Shown here piece by piece: positions 7,726-14,841 of a stretch of DNA of 33,206 nucleotides; the stretch's first letter is position 1, and each line of letters opens with the position of its first letter. Source of the DNA: Nostoc sp. WHI (GTDB taxonomy: Bacteria; Cyanobacteriota; Cyanobacteriia; Cyanobacteriales; Nostocaceae); the NCBI RefSeq assembly GCF_015714725.1, contig NZ_WBKM01000166.1:1-33206 (forward strand), read 5' to 3'. Under the pieces are notes generated by a model. It was not told the origin of the DNA and did no database searches. It saw only the letters and a program-made list of their open reading frames with translations. Both the position numbers and the translations under genes were made by a program.

Positions 7726-9330
7726 ATGAGCTACTGCTTAAATCCTACCTGTCCCAATCCAGAAAATTTGGCAAATAGCCAAAGGTGTCAGTCTTGTGGC
7801 TCGCAACTACTATTGCGCGATCGCTATGAGGTGATCAAACCATTAGGTCAGGGTGGCTTTGGAGCAACCTTCTTAGCCTATGATCAAGGCTTACCAGGAG
7901 AACCGAGTTGCGTAATCAAGCAATTACGCCCATCAGGAAGCGCCCCACACGTTTTACAGATGGCCAGAGAACTCTTTGAGCGAGAAGCCAAAACTCTAGG
8001 TAAGATTGGCAATCATCCCCAAGTACCAAGATTGTTAGACTATTTTGAAGATCATGAACAATTTTACTTAGTTCAAGAATACATTGGCGGTGATACCTTG
8101 CAGGAGGAGGTCAAACTTAACGGTATCTTGAGCGAAACTGGAGTTAAGCAATTTTTAAGCGAGACTCTACCATTGCTGCAATACATCCATGAGCAAAAGG
8201 TGATTCACCGTGACATCAAGCCAGCCAACTTAATTCGCCGCACTCAAGATGCCCGAATGGTACTCATTGACTTTGGTGCTGTCAAAGACCAAGTTACCCA
8301 AGGTGCAATAAGTCAATCAGGACAGACAGCATTAACTGCATATGCGATTGGTACTCCTGGTTTTGCACCTCCAGAGCAAATGGCTATGCGTCCAGTCTAC
8401 GCCAGTGATATCTACGCCCTGGGGGTAACATGCATTTATTTGCTCACTAGCAAAACTCCTAAAGATTTAGATTACAATCCCAACACTGGTGAAATGATGT
8501 GGGAGCAGCTTGTGCAAGTGAGTGACCACTTGAGCAATGTATTGCGAAAAATGTTAGAGGTGTCTGTACGTAATCGCTATCAGTCAGCGGCAGAAGTTCT
8601 CAGAGCATTAGAAATAGAACCATACTTAGATAGTTTAGCAAAGGGTTTGCTGGTTAAATCTGATACTGGGGCTAAAGAGCGAACACACAACCGCCTGGAA
8701 AATTCTGCTGTTTTATATAACAACCCTTCTGCGGCTGTTACCAGTGCAGGAGTAGCACAGGTAGCGGCAGCAATTCGCGCTAGACGAGCTAAGGCAGCGG
8801 AAGCGGCTGGATTACACCAGAGTTCTGGGATGGGCAAATCAACGACTTTTGCTAACACCAACAGTAATGGTTCGCAAGTTCAAAATTCTCAAGTTGAGCG
8901 CAAGTTAGATACCCAAGGTTTACTAACCGCTTATCTGAAGGGAAGACGTGATTTTGCCCTACACAATTTAAATTTGCTGAACCTGCAAGGTGCTGACTTA
9001 TCCCAAACAAATTTCCATTCCGCTCAATTGCAAAAAACCAATCTCCAGGGAGCTAATCTCCACAATAGTGACTTTGGCAGAGCCAGTCTCGCTCGAGCAA
9101 ATCTCAAGGATGCTAATTTGAGCAAAGCATACTTTAACCATGCTGATTTAGAAGGAGCAGACTTGCGAGGTGCAGACCTGAGCAATGCTTATCTCAGCAA
9201 TGCCAACCTTCGAGGAGCTAATCTGTGTGGTGCTAATCTTACCAGTGCCAAAATTTCTGATGAGCAGCTAGCATTAGCTAAAACAAATTGGATGACCGTG
9301 CGCCCCAATGGTAAACGAGGCTTATTGTGA
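7726..9330 (+). CDS. Ser/Thr protein kinase with N-terminal Cys motif and pentapeptide repeats (SpkB architecture)
   Basis: This is a cytoplasmic eukaryotic-type protein kinase of 534 aa. The N-terminus has four cysteines in a zinc-ribbon-like pattern (C4-x4-C9-x11-C21-x2-C24). The kinase domain covers about 33-297: glycine loop GQGGFG (41-46), catalytic-core Lys in VIK (K65), HRDIKPAN (161-168, catalytic D163), DFG (182-184) and APPE (214-217). A low-complexity Ala/Ser/Asn linker (about 330-395) leads to a run of pentapeptide repeats (A[D/N]L-x-x units, about 415-508). All catalytic residues are present, so the enzyme should be active. The same layout is known from SpkB of Synechocystis, but Nostoc genomes carry several such paralogs, so no gene symbol is given. 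An FHA gene lies next downstream on the same strand and could bind phosphothreonine made by this kinase. Confidence 0.93.
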   Translation: MSYCLNPTCPNPENLANSQRCQSCGSQLLLRDRYEVIKPLGQGGFGATFLAYDQGLPGEPSCVIKQLRPSGSAPHVLQMARELFEREAKTLGKIGNHPQVPRLLDYFEDHEQFYLVQEYIGGDTLQEEVKLNGILSETGVKQFLSETLPLLQYIHEQKVIHRDIKPANLIRRTQDARMVLIDFGAVKDQVTQGAISQSGQTALTAYAIGTPGFAPPEQMAMRPVYASDIYALGVTCIYLLTSKTPKDLDYNPNTGEMMWEQLVQVSDHLSNVLRKMLEVSVRNRYQSAAEVLRALEIEPYLDSLAKGLLVKSDTGAKERTHNRLENSAVLYNNPSAAVTSAGVAQVAAAIRARRAKAAEAAGLHQSSGMGKSTTFANTNSNGSQVQNSQVERKLDTQGLLTAYLKGRRDFALHNLNLLNLQGADLSQTNFHSAQLQKTNLQGANLHNSDFGRASLARANLKDANLSKAYFNHADLEGADLRGADLSNAYLSNANLRGANLCGANLTSAKISDEQLALAKTNWMTVRPNGKRGLL

Positions 9331-9677
9331 TTTGAAAGTGTGAATTTGGAAGCTACTCGCTTGCTCTAGTTGCCAGAGTTGAGTGAAGTGGCGTGATTTT
9401 TAGATTGGGTTACTTAATTTGGATATTAGATTTTAGATTATCTTTACTGATGAATACTTTTTGTTGAAACCGATTATTTACAATAAATAATAAAGCATCA
9501 TAATATTTTATGGCTATAAATAACAGGGGATCTCGCATCTAAAAGTCGTAAAACCTAACGCTCTTAAGCCACTCAAGTTTTTAGATAACAACGGAAATTG
9601 AAAAAGTAATTATCCCTGATTGTAGGCTGAAGCAGAATATTCATAACCGAAATCAGGTAGTACAAGGTTTACGTATA
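9331..9677. other. 347-bp intergenic region, nothing recognised
   Basis: The DNA between the kinase and FHA genes is AT-rich, with no credible ORF, strong palindrome or tandem repeat. It presumably contains the promoter of the FHA gene. Its size suggests that the two genes are not a tight operon. Confidence 0.5.
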
Positions 9678-10412
9678 ATGGCTGACTTTACACAAACGGA
9701 AATAGAACGGCGATTAACTTTATATCAAGTATTTCTTAAGTTGTATGAACACCACAGTAGCCTTCTAGATGAAATTCTTCAGATAGAAAACGTATATCAA
9801 CCGTCGTTGATGAGAATGAAGGTATATTACATACATGGTGTAGTAGATACTGCTGCTGTTTATTTGATGACTAACTTGTGCGACAATCAGACACAAAGTT
9901 TACAACAACCACAGCGAATCTGGACGATAGGTCGTAATCGCAGCAGTGGCATTTGCATTGCTGATAGTTATATGTCTCGCCGCCATGCTGCTATTCAACA
10001 TATTGACGAGCAAGGCTTCTACTTAATTGATTTCAATAGTAGCAATGGCTCGTTTGTGAATGGCGATCGCGCAGAGGAGCCGATCAAGCTCAAAGATGGC
10101 GATCGCATCCGTCTAGGTAGTATGACGTTTAATTTTTTTGTGAATTATACGTGCCGTGTTTTGCCAACTGTAGCAATGGAGTTATTGATGCAGCTTGCGC
10201 CTCGCAAGAGTGAGAACAAAGTACAAATACTTACATATCCGAGTGACAGAGAAAAACCTCTATCTGAAAAACTAGATGATAATTTAGAGGTTTTCCGAAA
10301 TTCTGAACTAGTTGGGAAGTTTGAACATTGGTATGACAACTTTAGTTCAGAACAAAAATCAGAAATTTTAGACCGTTTTTTTAGCAGACAAACACCGGAC
10401 AATCCCAGTTGA
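9678..10412 (+). CDS. FHA domain protein
   Basis: The 244-aa soluble protein has a forkhead-associated domain at about 80-155 that should bind phosphothreonine peptides. Its signature residues are present: IGRNRSSGI with the conserved Arg near residue 86, SRRHAAI (100-106), and LIDFNSSNGSFVNG (116-129), followed by DGDRIRLGSMTF. The N-terminal 80 residues and the C-terminal 90 residues match no domain I recognise and have no membrane segment. Its position just downstream of a Ser/Thr kinase on the same strand suggests a kinase-reader pair, although 347 bp separate them. The gene contains two HIP1-type GGCGATCGC sites in the FHA part. Confidence 0.9.
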   Translation: MADFTQTEIERRLTLYQVFLKLYEHHSSLLDEILQIENVYQPSLMRMKVYYIHGVVDTAAVYLMTNLCDNQTQSLQQPQRIWTIGRNRSSGICIADSYMSRRHAAIQHIDEQGFYLIDFNSSNGSFVNGDRAEEPIKLKDGDRIRLGSMTFNFFVNYTCRVLPTVAMELLMQLAPRKSENKVQILTYPSDREKPLSEKLDDNLEVFRNSELVGKFEHWYDNFSSEQKSEILDRFFSRQTPDNPS

Positions 10413-10465
10413 AAAATTGAAATTTATAGCACAATACGCTTGGGTTAGTGATATTTAGTGTTTGG

Positions 10466-10537
10466 AGATCCCCCCAACCCCCCTTAAAAAGGCTTGCTCA
10501 TATCTTTTTAATGGGATCGCCGGAGGCGGGGGGATCT
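10466..10537. repeat. Inverted repeat AGATCCCCCC/GGGGGGATCT
   Basis: A perfect 10-bp inverted repeat (10466-10475 and 10528-10537) lies between the convergent FHA and argD genes. The sequence type (GATCCCCCCAACCCCCCTT) recurs in Nostoc intergenic DNA. Its position suits a shared bidirectional terminator, but no clear T-run follows either arm. Confidence 0.6.
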
Positions 10538-10620
10538 TAAGTGAACCGTATTTGTATTGAGTTATAGCAGTTTTTAATTGCGTGAAGTCCACACGGGAAC
10601 CGCTATATTTTATAGATCGC

Positions 10621-11904
10621 CTACTTTGTGGCGATCGCGATTGCCTGATCCACAGCTTGCAAGGCAGTGTTTACTTCGGCTTCTGTCACAATCAACGGTG
10701 GCACAAATCGGACAACTTTTGGCCCGGCGGGTACCAGCAATACGCCCTCGTTGATGGTAGCATTGACGACATCGGCTGCGGTTAGCGCAATGTCGGCTCG
10801 CAACTCCAAACCGTTGATTAAACCCCAACCGCGAACTTCGGTAATATACTGAGGATATTTTGTTGCGATCGCCCTCAATCCAGATCGCAATTGTTCACCC
10901 CGTTTTTCCACATTCTGCAAAATATTTTCCCGTTCTAATGTCTGACAGACACTAAGTGCCACACCACACACAAAAGGATTTCCGCCAAAGGTGCTGGCGT
11001 GTTCTCCTGGTTGAAAAACATCGCAGAATTTTTTGCTCATCATGGCGCCGATGGGGATACCGCCACCTAAGCCTTTGGCACTGGTGAAAATATCCGGTTC
11101 AACGCCGAGATGTTCGTAACCCCATAATTTGCCACTGCGCCCCATGCCAACTTGCACTTCATCAAAAATCAATAAAATGCCAGTTTCGTCGCAAATCTGC
11201 CGTAGCTTTTTGAAATAGGCAATATCTCCGGGACGCACACCGCCTTCTCCCTGCAATGGCTCGATCAGAATTGCCGCTACATGGTAATCGCCTTCATCTA
11301 ACTCGCTAATTGCCACTTCCACAGCGTTGATATCGTTGTAATTTACGTAGTGGAAACCAGGAACTAAGGGATCAAAGTACTTTTGATACTTTGGTTGTGC
11401 GGTGGCAGTAACAGTGGCTAAAGTCCGTCCGTGGAAACTGGCATGGGCGGTTAAAATAATCGGCTTTTCAATGTCTAAAACTGTGTGGGCATATTTCCGC
11501 GCCAGTTTAATGGCTGCTTCATTGGCCTCAGCTCCAGAATTGCAGAAAAATACGCGATCGGCACAGGAATGATCAACGATCCATTTTGCCAATTCCCCTT
11601 GTTCAGGAATGTAGTACAAATTAGAGACATGGTGCAGCTTTTGGATTTGGCGTGTAACCGCTTCTACCATCGCTGGGTGGGCGTGTCCTAAAGTACAAGT
11701 GGCAATTCCAGCCACAAAGTCCAGATATTCTCGCCCCTGTGTATCCCAAACCCGGCATCCAGCACCCCGTTCTAGGGCTAAGGGAAACCGCGCGTAGGTG
11801 GACATGACAGCTTCATTAAAGCTATCTGCATCAAAGGGACTGGTGGATGCTGACCCTGAATCTGGGGGGATGGTGGCTTGATCAATGAGAGTTTGTAGGC
11901 TCAC
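10621..11904 (-). CDS. argD: Acetylornithine aminotransferase
   Basis: This PLP enzyme of class III converts N-acetylglutamate semialdehyde to N-acetylornithine in arginine synthesis. Visible motifs: CNSGAEANEAAIKLARKYA region (121-139, phosphate pocket), SFHGRTLATV (156-165), LIEPLQGEGG (213-222), LIFDEVQVGMGRSGK (245-259, D248 contacts the pyridine nitrogen) and SAKGLGGGIPIGAM with the Schiff-base Lys K277. The length, 427 aa, is normal with a slightly extended N-terminus. The start is GTG at 11904, chosen because AGGAGG lies seven bases upstream. In-frame upstream DNA gives no better start. A tiny ORF overlaps this leader (see the separate entry). The gene is convergent with the FHA gene. 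Confidence 0.95.
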   Translation of the reverse strand: MSLQTLIDQATIPPDSGSASTSPFDADSFNEAVMSTYARFPLALERGAGCRVWDTQGREYLDFVAGIATCTLGHAHPAMVEAVTRQIQKLHHVSNLYYIPEQGELAKWIVDHSCADRVFFCNSGAEANEAAIKLARKYAHTVLDIEKPIILTAHASFHGRTLATVTATAQPKYQKYFDPLVPGFHYVNYNDINAVEVAISELDEGDYHVAAILIEPLQGEGGVRPGDIAYFKKLRQICDETGILLIFDEVQVGMGRSGKLWGYEHLGVEPDIFTSAKGLGGGIPIGAMMSKKFCDVFQPGEHASTFGGNPFVCGVALSVCQTLERENILQNVEKRGEQLRSGLRAIATKYPQYITEVRGWGLINGLELRADIALTAADVVNATINEGVLLVPAGPKVVRFVPPLIVTEAEVNTALQAVDQAIAIATK

Positions 11905-11930
11905 TACCGCTCCTCCTGAAAGTTTTTCAT
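11904..11930 (-). promoter_or_regulatory. argD ribosome binding site with overlapping 8-codon mini-ORF
   Basis: On the minus strand a mini-ORF (peptide MKNFQEER) starts at ATG 11930, runs through the argD AGGAGG sequence and stops at TAG 11906-11904. That stop shares one base with the argD GTG start (TAGTG). It could couple translation of argD to passage of a ribosome, or it could be chance. Confidence 0.35.
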
Positions 11931-12044
11931 TATATAGTTATTTACTAGTTTGCTAGAAATCCCTAAAAATTACTTTTTATTTAGCACAACTCGTACTTCT
12001 TCTTAAGCTAACGCTTATATAACCTCAAACGCATTGTGGTGGTG

Positions 12045-12076
12045 AAAAAAACTCCCCTTTGGGATGAAGGGAGTTT
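12045..12076 (-). terminator. Minus-strand intrinsic terminator upstream of argD
   Basis: Read on the minus strand, AAACTCCC (12076-12069) pairs with GGGAGTTT (12056-12049) around a 12-nt loop, and the stem runs into seven T. It would stop transcripts from the parDE side before argD. The surrounding 373-bp gap (11905-12277) holds no credible gene; short open stretches on both strands near 12090-12220 lack support. Confidence 0.7.
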
Positions 12077-12277
12077 AGCGATAAATTGAAAATGTTACTG
12101 ATTTACTAAGCCATAACCATCAATCCATTCCTTATCTGCTTTCAGCGCTGGGGAGTTTTTTGAAAGATATGGCTAACAAGCTGAATCGATTTCTGGCGGT
12201 GTGGAATAACAATCCCGGATAAACAATATTGGTAAAAGCAACTGTTCTTTTGTCTGCGCTATCCGCGACTACCGGAT

Positions 12278-12592
12278 TTAGAGTTCATCCGCCTCAATCA
12301 TGAAATCATAATCCTGCCCACCATAAAAAATACCGTGGATCATCACCCTGTCACTTTTTACCGAAAAGGCAATGGTGACACGCTTGGCATAACCGACAAC
12401 CCGCAACCCTGGACGCAAATCATCGCGCTTCGTTCCGCGTTCTGGAAACAGGGAAAGACGCTGGCAGAAAGCAATAATGTTGCTGATGTAACGCTCCGCC
12501 CGCTCTTCCCCACCATGTTCGGCAATATAACTGTAAAGCGTGTCAAATTGTCGCTCGGCGCGTGACGAGAAGATGACGTTGTATTGCTTCAT
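12278..12592 (-). CDS. parE: ParE/RelE-superfamily toxin
   Basis: The 104-aa protein matches ParE toxins, small RelE-fold proteins that poison DNA gyrase and are neutralised by ParD. Seen: basic N-terminus YNVIFSSRAERQFDTLYSYI, the GGEERAERYISNII helix, PERGTKRDDLRPGLRVVGYAKRVTIAF with the basic strand typical of the fold, and IHGIFYGGQDYD at the C-terminus. Its ATG directly follows the TAG of the antitoxin gene (TAGATG), so the two are translated together. G+C-rich codon use and the absence of HIP1 sites differ from neighbouring genes, which suggests acquisition from a non-cyanobacterial source. Confidence 0.88.
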   Translation of the reverse strand: MKQYNVIFSSRAERQFDTLYSYIAEHGGEERAERYISNIIAFCQRLSLFPERGTKRDDLRPGLRVVGYAKRVTIAFSVKSDRVMIHGIFYGGQDYDFMIEADEL

Positions 12593-12877
12593 CTAGCCGT
12601 TTGCTTCTGTCGTGCGCTTGCGGTAATTAGAGCGTACACGCGCCACCATATCTTCTGCGGGAATGCCCAGGCTAGCATCTGCCTCACATTCGTCATAACT
12701 CTTGACAACTTCTTCATACAACCATTTTTCCAAAGCGGCATCACGCGCCTGAAGGGTACGAAGCCCATCGCGGATGACTTCGCTTTCCGTGGCATACTCG
12801 CCCGAACTGACCTTGGCTTTGACCATCTCCATCATGTCATGGGGCAACGTGATGCTAATGGGCTGTGTGGTTCTCAT
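12593..12877 (-). CDS. parD: ParD-type antitoxin
   Basis: This 94-aa antitoxin has a ribbon-helix-helix DNA-binding N-terminus (TQPISITLPHDMMEMVKAKV, then SGEYATESEVIRDGLRTLQ) and a charged C-terminal part that would wrap the toxin. The start at 12877 (MRTTQPISI) is chosen over 12931 because AAGGAGAAG lies just upstream and because the operator palindrome then falls outside the gene. It is the first gene of the parDE pair. ParD proteins usually repress their own operon, and the palindrome at 12911-12931 fits this. Confidence 0.88.
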   Translation of the reverse strand: MRTTQPISITLPHDMMEMVKAKVSSGEYATESEVIRDGLRTLQARDAALEKWLYEEVVKSYDECEADASLGIPAEDMVARVRSNYRKRTTEANG

Positions 12878-12910
12878 AAGACTTCTCCTTATTGAAAGGA
12901 TTTTATCATA

Positions 12911-12931
12911 GTGTATGATTAAATCATACAC
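12911..12931 (-). promoter_or_regulatory. Perfect palindromic operator of parDE
   Basis: GTGTATGATT and AATCATACAC form a perfect 10-bp inverted repeat around a single central base, about 35 bp before the parD start. A TATGAT hexamer that could act as a -10 element lies next to it. A ribbon-helix-helix antitoxin would be expected to bind such a site. Confidence 0.65.
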
Positions 12932-13121
12932 ATATCTATGGGCAAGCCAGGAGCTTCAGGGCGTGGGCGTAGCTCTCTACTATTGGTAAATAAGGTTCTT
13001 CATTTTATCTTTGCAAGGCTTAGGTAGGCTTGCCCTAGCTTTGATCTCAATATAATCGTCATCAATAGTAATCAAGGGGGCGAACAGGGAAACGCTAATG
13101 CAGCTCATATTTTCTCTCAGC

Positions 13122-13475
13122 TTAGAATGGGATAGACATGATCTGATTGACCCATTCCTCAGCAGTAGAAGCTTCCCAAACGAGGATGAGTGCTTCAATT
13201 GCATCGCTGACTGACAAATTCTGGGAAAAAATCAAAACTCCAGAACTGGTTTTTGACATTATGAACTCACCAAACTCAGCAGGCATGGTTTTACGGTCAT
13301 GGGTCACGAGGACTCTACCATCCTGTGCAGCGATCGCCAATACCTCTGAATCTTTCTTACCTTCAAGCTCTGCTGTATGGGCTGATTGAAAATCAAGATT
13401 TGGTTGCCTACGTATCGTGCCAGTTACAATCGCTTGGCGTAGAGCAGCATTTGCTTGAAATCAAACTGTCGTCAT
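13122..13475 (-). pseudogene. DUF5615 (PIN-like) gene with a nonsense codon at codon 5
   Basis: DUF5615 proteins are PIN-like putative nucleases encoded with a DUF433 partner. Starting at the ATG at 13475, which overlaps the DUF433 stop as ATGA, the frame reads M-T-T-V-stop-F-Q-A-N-A-A-L-R-Q and then stays open to 13122. The interrupted codon is TGA where this family has Trp (TGG) in the conserved MT-x-x-WFQA start. The rest is intact and family-like: AIVTGTIRRQPNLDF, LAIAAQDGRVLVTHDRKTMP, GVLIFSQNLS and ILVWEASTAEEWVNQI. The longest remaining product would begin at TTG 13340 and lack the first third, including the first acidic residues. It is therefore most likely inactive, unless the stop is a sequencing error. 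Confidence 0.8.
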
Positions 13476-13804
13476 GCCTTGTTGTGCTTCTGTATTTGAG
13501 CAGCTTTTAACTTCTGATACAGAGGCGGATTCTTCTCTCTAAGGGACTGTTGCAATTTCTCAAACTCTTTTTCACCTTCTTTTAAATACGTATCAATTAG
13601 CTCTCGGTTGGCAAGATAAAAGGTAATAGCACCATAAACCTGCTCCAGCGAGAGTAATGGAAAGTTTTGGGCAATGCTTTCAGGAGACTCACCATTCAAA
13701 AAGGCATACACAACTGAATCAAGAGAGATGCGAGTCCCTTCAATCCAATATCCGCCATCTCGTTGTTCGATATATCGCTTTGCTCTCTTCAGTGCTACTG
13801 TCAT
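13472..13804 (-). CDS. DUF433 antitoxin-like protein
   Basis: The 110-aa protein has a DUF433 winged-helix-like domain: YIEQRDGGYWIEGTRISLDSVVYAFLNGESPESIAQNFPLLSLEQVYGAITFYLANRELID. DUF433 genes commonly precede DUF5615 genes and are thought to be their antitoxins. Here the stop codon overlaps the DUF5615 ATG by four bases. The start at 13804 (MTVALKRAK) is preferred to the upstream TTG at 13879, which would add 25 unrelated residues. The charged C-terminal helix (KEGEKEFEKLQQSLREKNPP) may hold the partner. The partner gene is broken, so this antitoxin may be an orphan. Confidence 0.82.
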   Translation of the reverse strand: MTVALKRAKRYIEQRDGGYWIEGTRISLDSVVYAFLNGESPESIAQNFPLLSLEQVYGAITFYLANRELIDTYLKEGEKEFEKLQQSLREKNPPLYQKLKAAQIQKHNKA

Positions 13805-14022
13805 AAAACTGCTAGCTACTATTGACTCCGATATTAAGTGATCGCCGTCTACGTCATAACCTGGAGACAGCGCATTCAACTATGTAACGCTGTCGCATCT
13901 CATAAAAAATTTATCATGAGTGGGCGATCGCTTCATTTTGTTCGCAAAATCTATGAGGATTTTTCTATCTTTAGACAAGCGATCGCTCTTGGTGGTGTAT
14001 TCTTCATGCTCAAAAATGCCGT

Positions 14023-14688
14023 TTAAATATTACCAGCCTTAAAAATCTGCTCTGCGGTTAAATTTAATTCTGGGAAAGTGGGTGAGATAATATAATCGCT
14101 TCCACGAAACAGGTAGAGTTGATATTCGCCCTCAACTAATGAATAAATCGATATTGTCGGCTGTTTGGGATTGCCGATAAATCGCCTGCCTCCCAGTGCT
14201 GCGTAGTCCACAATCCAATATTCAGGGATGCCGATTTCTTCTCTGCGTTCGCGCAGCGTGTCGCAGACAGACGCTACGCGAACATAACGACCCAATTTCG
14301 TGAAATAATCATCTCTCCAGTTTGTACTTACGACCTCAATGACCAGAGGGATTGACTCTGCTTGAATAAGAGTGGATTCTTTTTTCCACAGAGGTTCATT
14401 TACTAAATTGGGGCGGTTTAACAACAGCACATCTGGTAAATAAGCGGATTCACTTTCAGGTGGTTTTGCCAATGCTGTTTTTGGGCAGCCATAAGGTAGT
14501 TTCAGTCGGGTATATTCTAAAATAAATCTCTCGATTAAAAATAAAATAATCTCCTCATGGTCGCCTGTAGGTGGTGGCATCTCAATTACTACTCCATCGT
14601 GTAATTCGTAGCGTTTATTTGAGTTGTTGGGGTATTTAGTGATAAATTCTTCAAATGTAACTAATTTTCTTTGTAGGGCTTGAGTCAT
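14023..14688 (-). CDS. Uma2 family protein (PD-(D/E)XK nuclease fold)
   Basis: Uma2 proteins are abundant cyanobacterial proteins with a restriction-endonuclease-like fold and no settled function. The 221-aa product shows the family layout: VTFEEFITKYP, RYELHDGVVIEM, YLPDVLLLNRP (D86), IPLVIEVVSTNWRDDYFTKL (E118 and a downstream Lys, the likely catalytic set), and GIPEYWIVDY. Between KLGRY (131-135) and EIGIPEYW there are about 14 extra residues (VRVASVCDTLRERR) that the family normally lacks. They are encoded by a palindromic repeat (separate entry). The frame is kept, so the protein may still fold with a surface loop. It is transcribed divergently from the potassium channel gene. Confidence 0.85.
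   Translation of the reverse strand: MTQALQRKLVTFEEFITKYPNNSNKRYELHDGVVIEMPPPTGDHEEIILFLIERFILEYTRLKLPYGCPKTALAKPPESESAYLPDVLLLNRPNLVNEPLWKKESTLIQAESIPLVIEVVSTNWRDDYFTKLGRYVRVASVCDTLRERREEIGIPEYWIVDYAALGGRRFIGNPKQPTISIYSLVEGEYQLYLFRGSDYIISPTFPELNLTAEQIFKAGNI
14242..14283. repeat. Palindromic repeat inserted in frame within the Uma2 gene
   Basis: GTTCGCGCAGCGT (14247-14259) and ACGCTACGCGAAC (14271-14283) form a hairpin with 12 of 13 pairs matched and an 11-nt loop. The insert of about 42 bp encodes the 14 residues that interrupt the otherwise standard Uma2 sequence. Similar cores (TTCTCTACGAGACGCTGCGC) occur between genes elsewhere in this window. Confidence 0.7.
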
Positions 14689-14841
14689 CGGTTAATCTTC
14701 AAAGTGAAACTTAGTTTAAATATACTAAAAAGGACGAATGTTAAAAAGTTGGCAGAAAACTAGAAAAATTAGGCTAAAAGTATTATTTTTACCTCATTCT
14801 CAACACTTGAGCAAAAATATCAACGTATCCAAAAGGAGTTA

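Noticed and set aside
12169..12222. 17-codon plus-strand ORF (MANKLNRFLAVWNNNPG) between argD and parE
   Set aside because: Too short and isolated to support; it may be chance in a remnant-like region.
12980..13204. Minus-strand ORF after the DUF5615 pseudogene (74 codons; ATG at 13108 would give 42 aa, MSCISVSLFAP...)
   Set aside because: It overlaps the DUF5615 remnant in another frame, shows no recognisable family and has only a weak ribosome binding site. Could be a small gene, but support is too thin.
13838..14026. Plus-strand 62-codon ORF containing AIALGGVFF
   Set aside because: Only the short AIALGGVFF stretch resembles a protein. Treated as a possible relic, not a gene.
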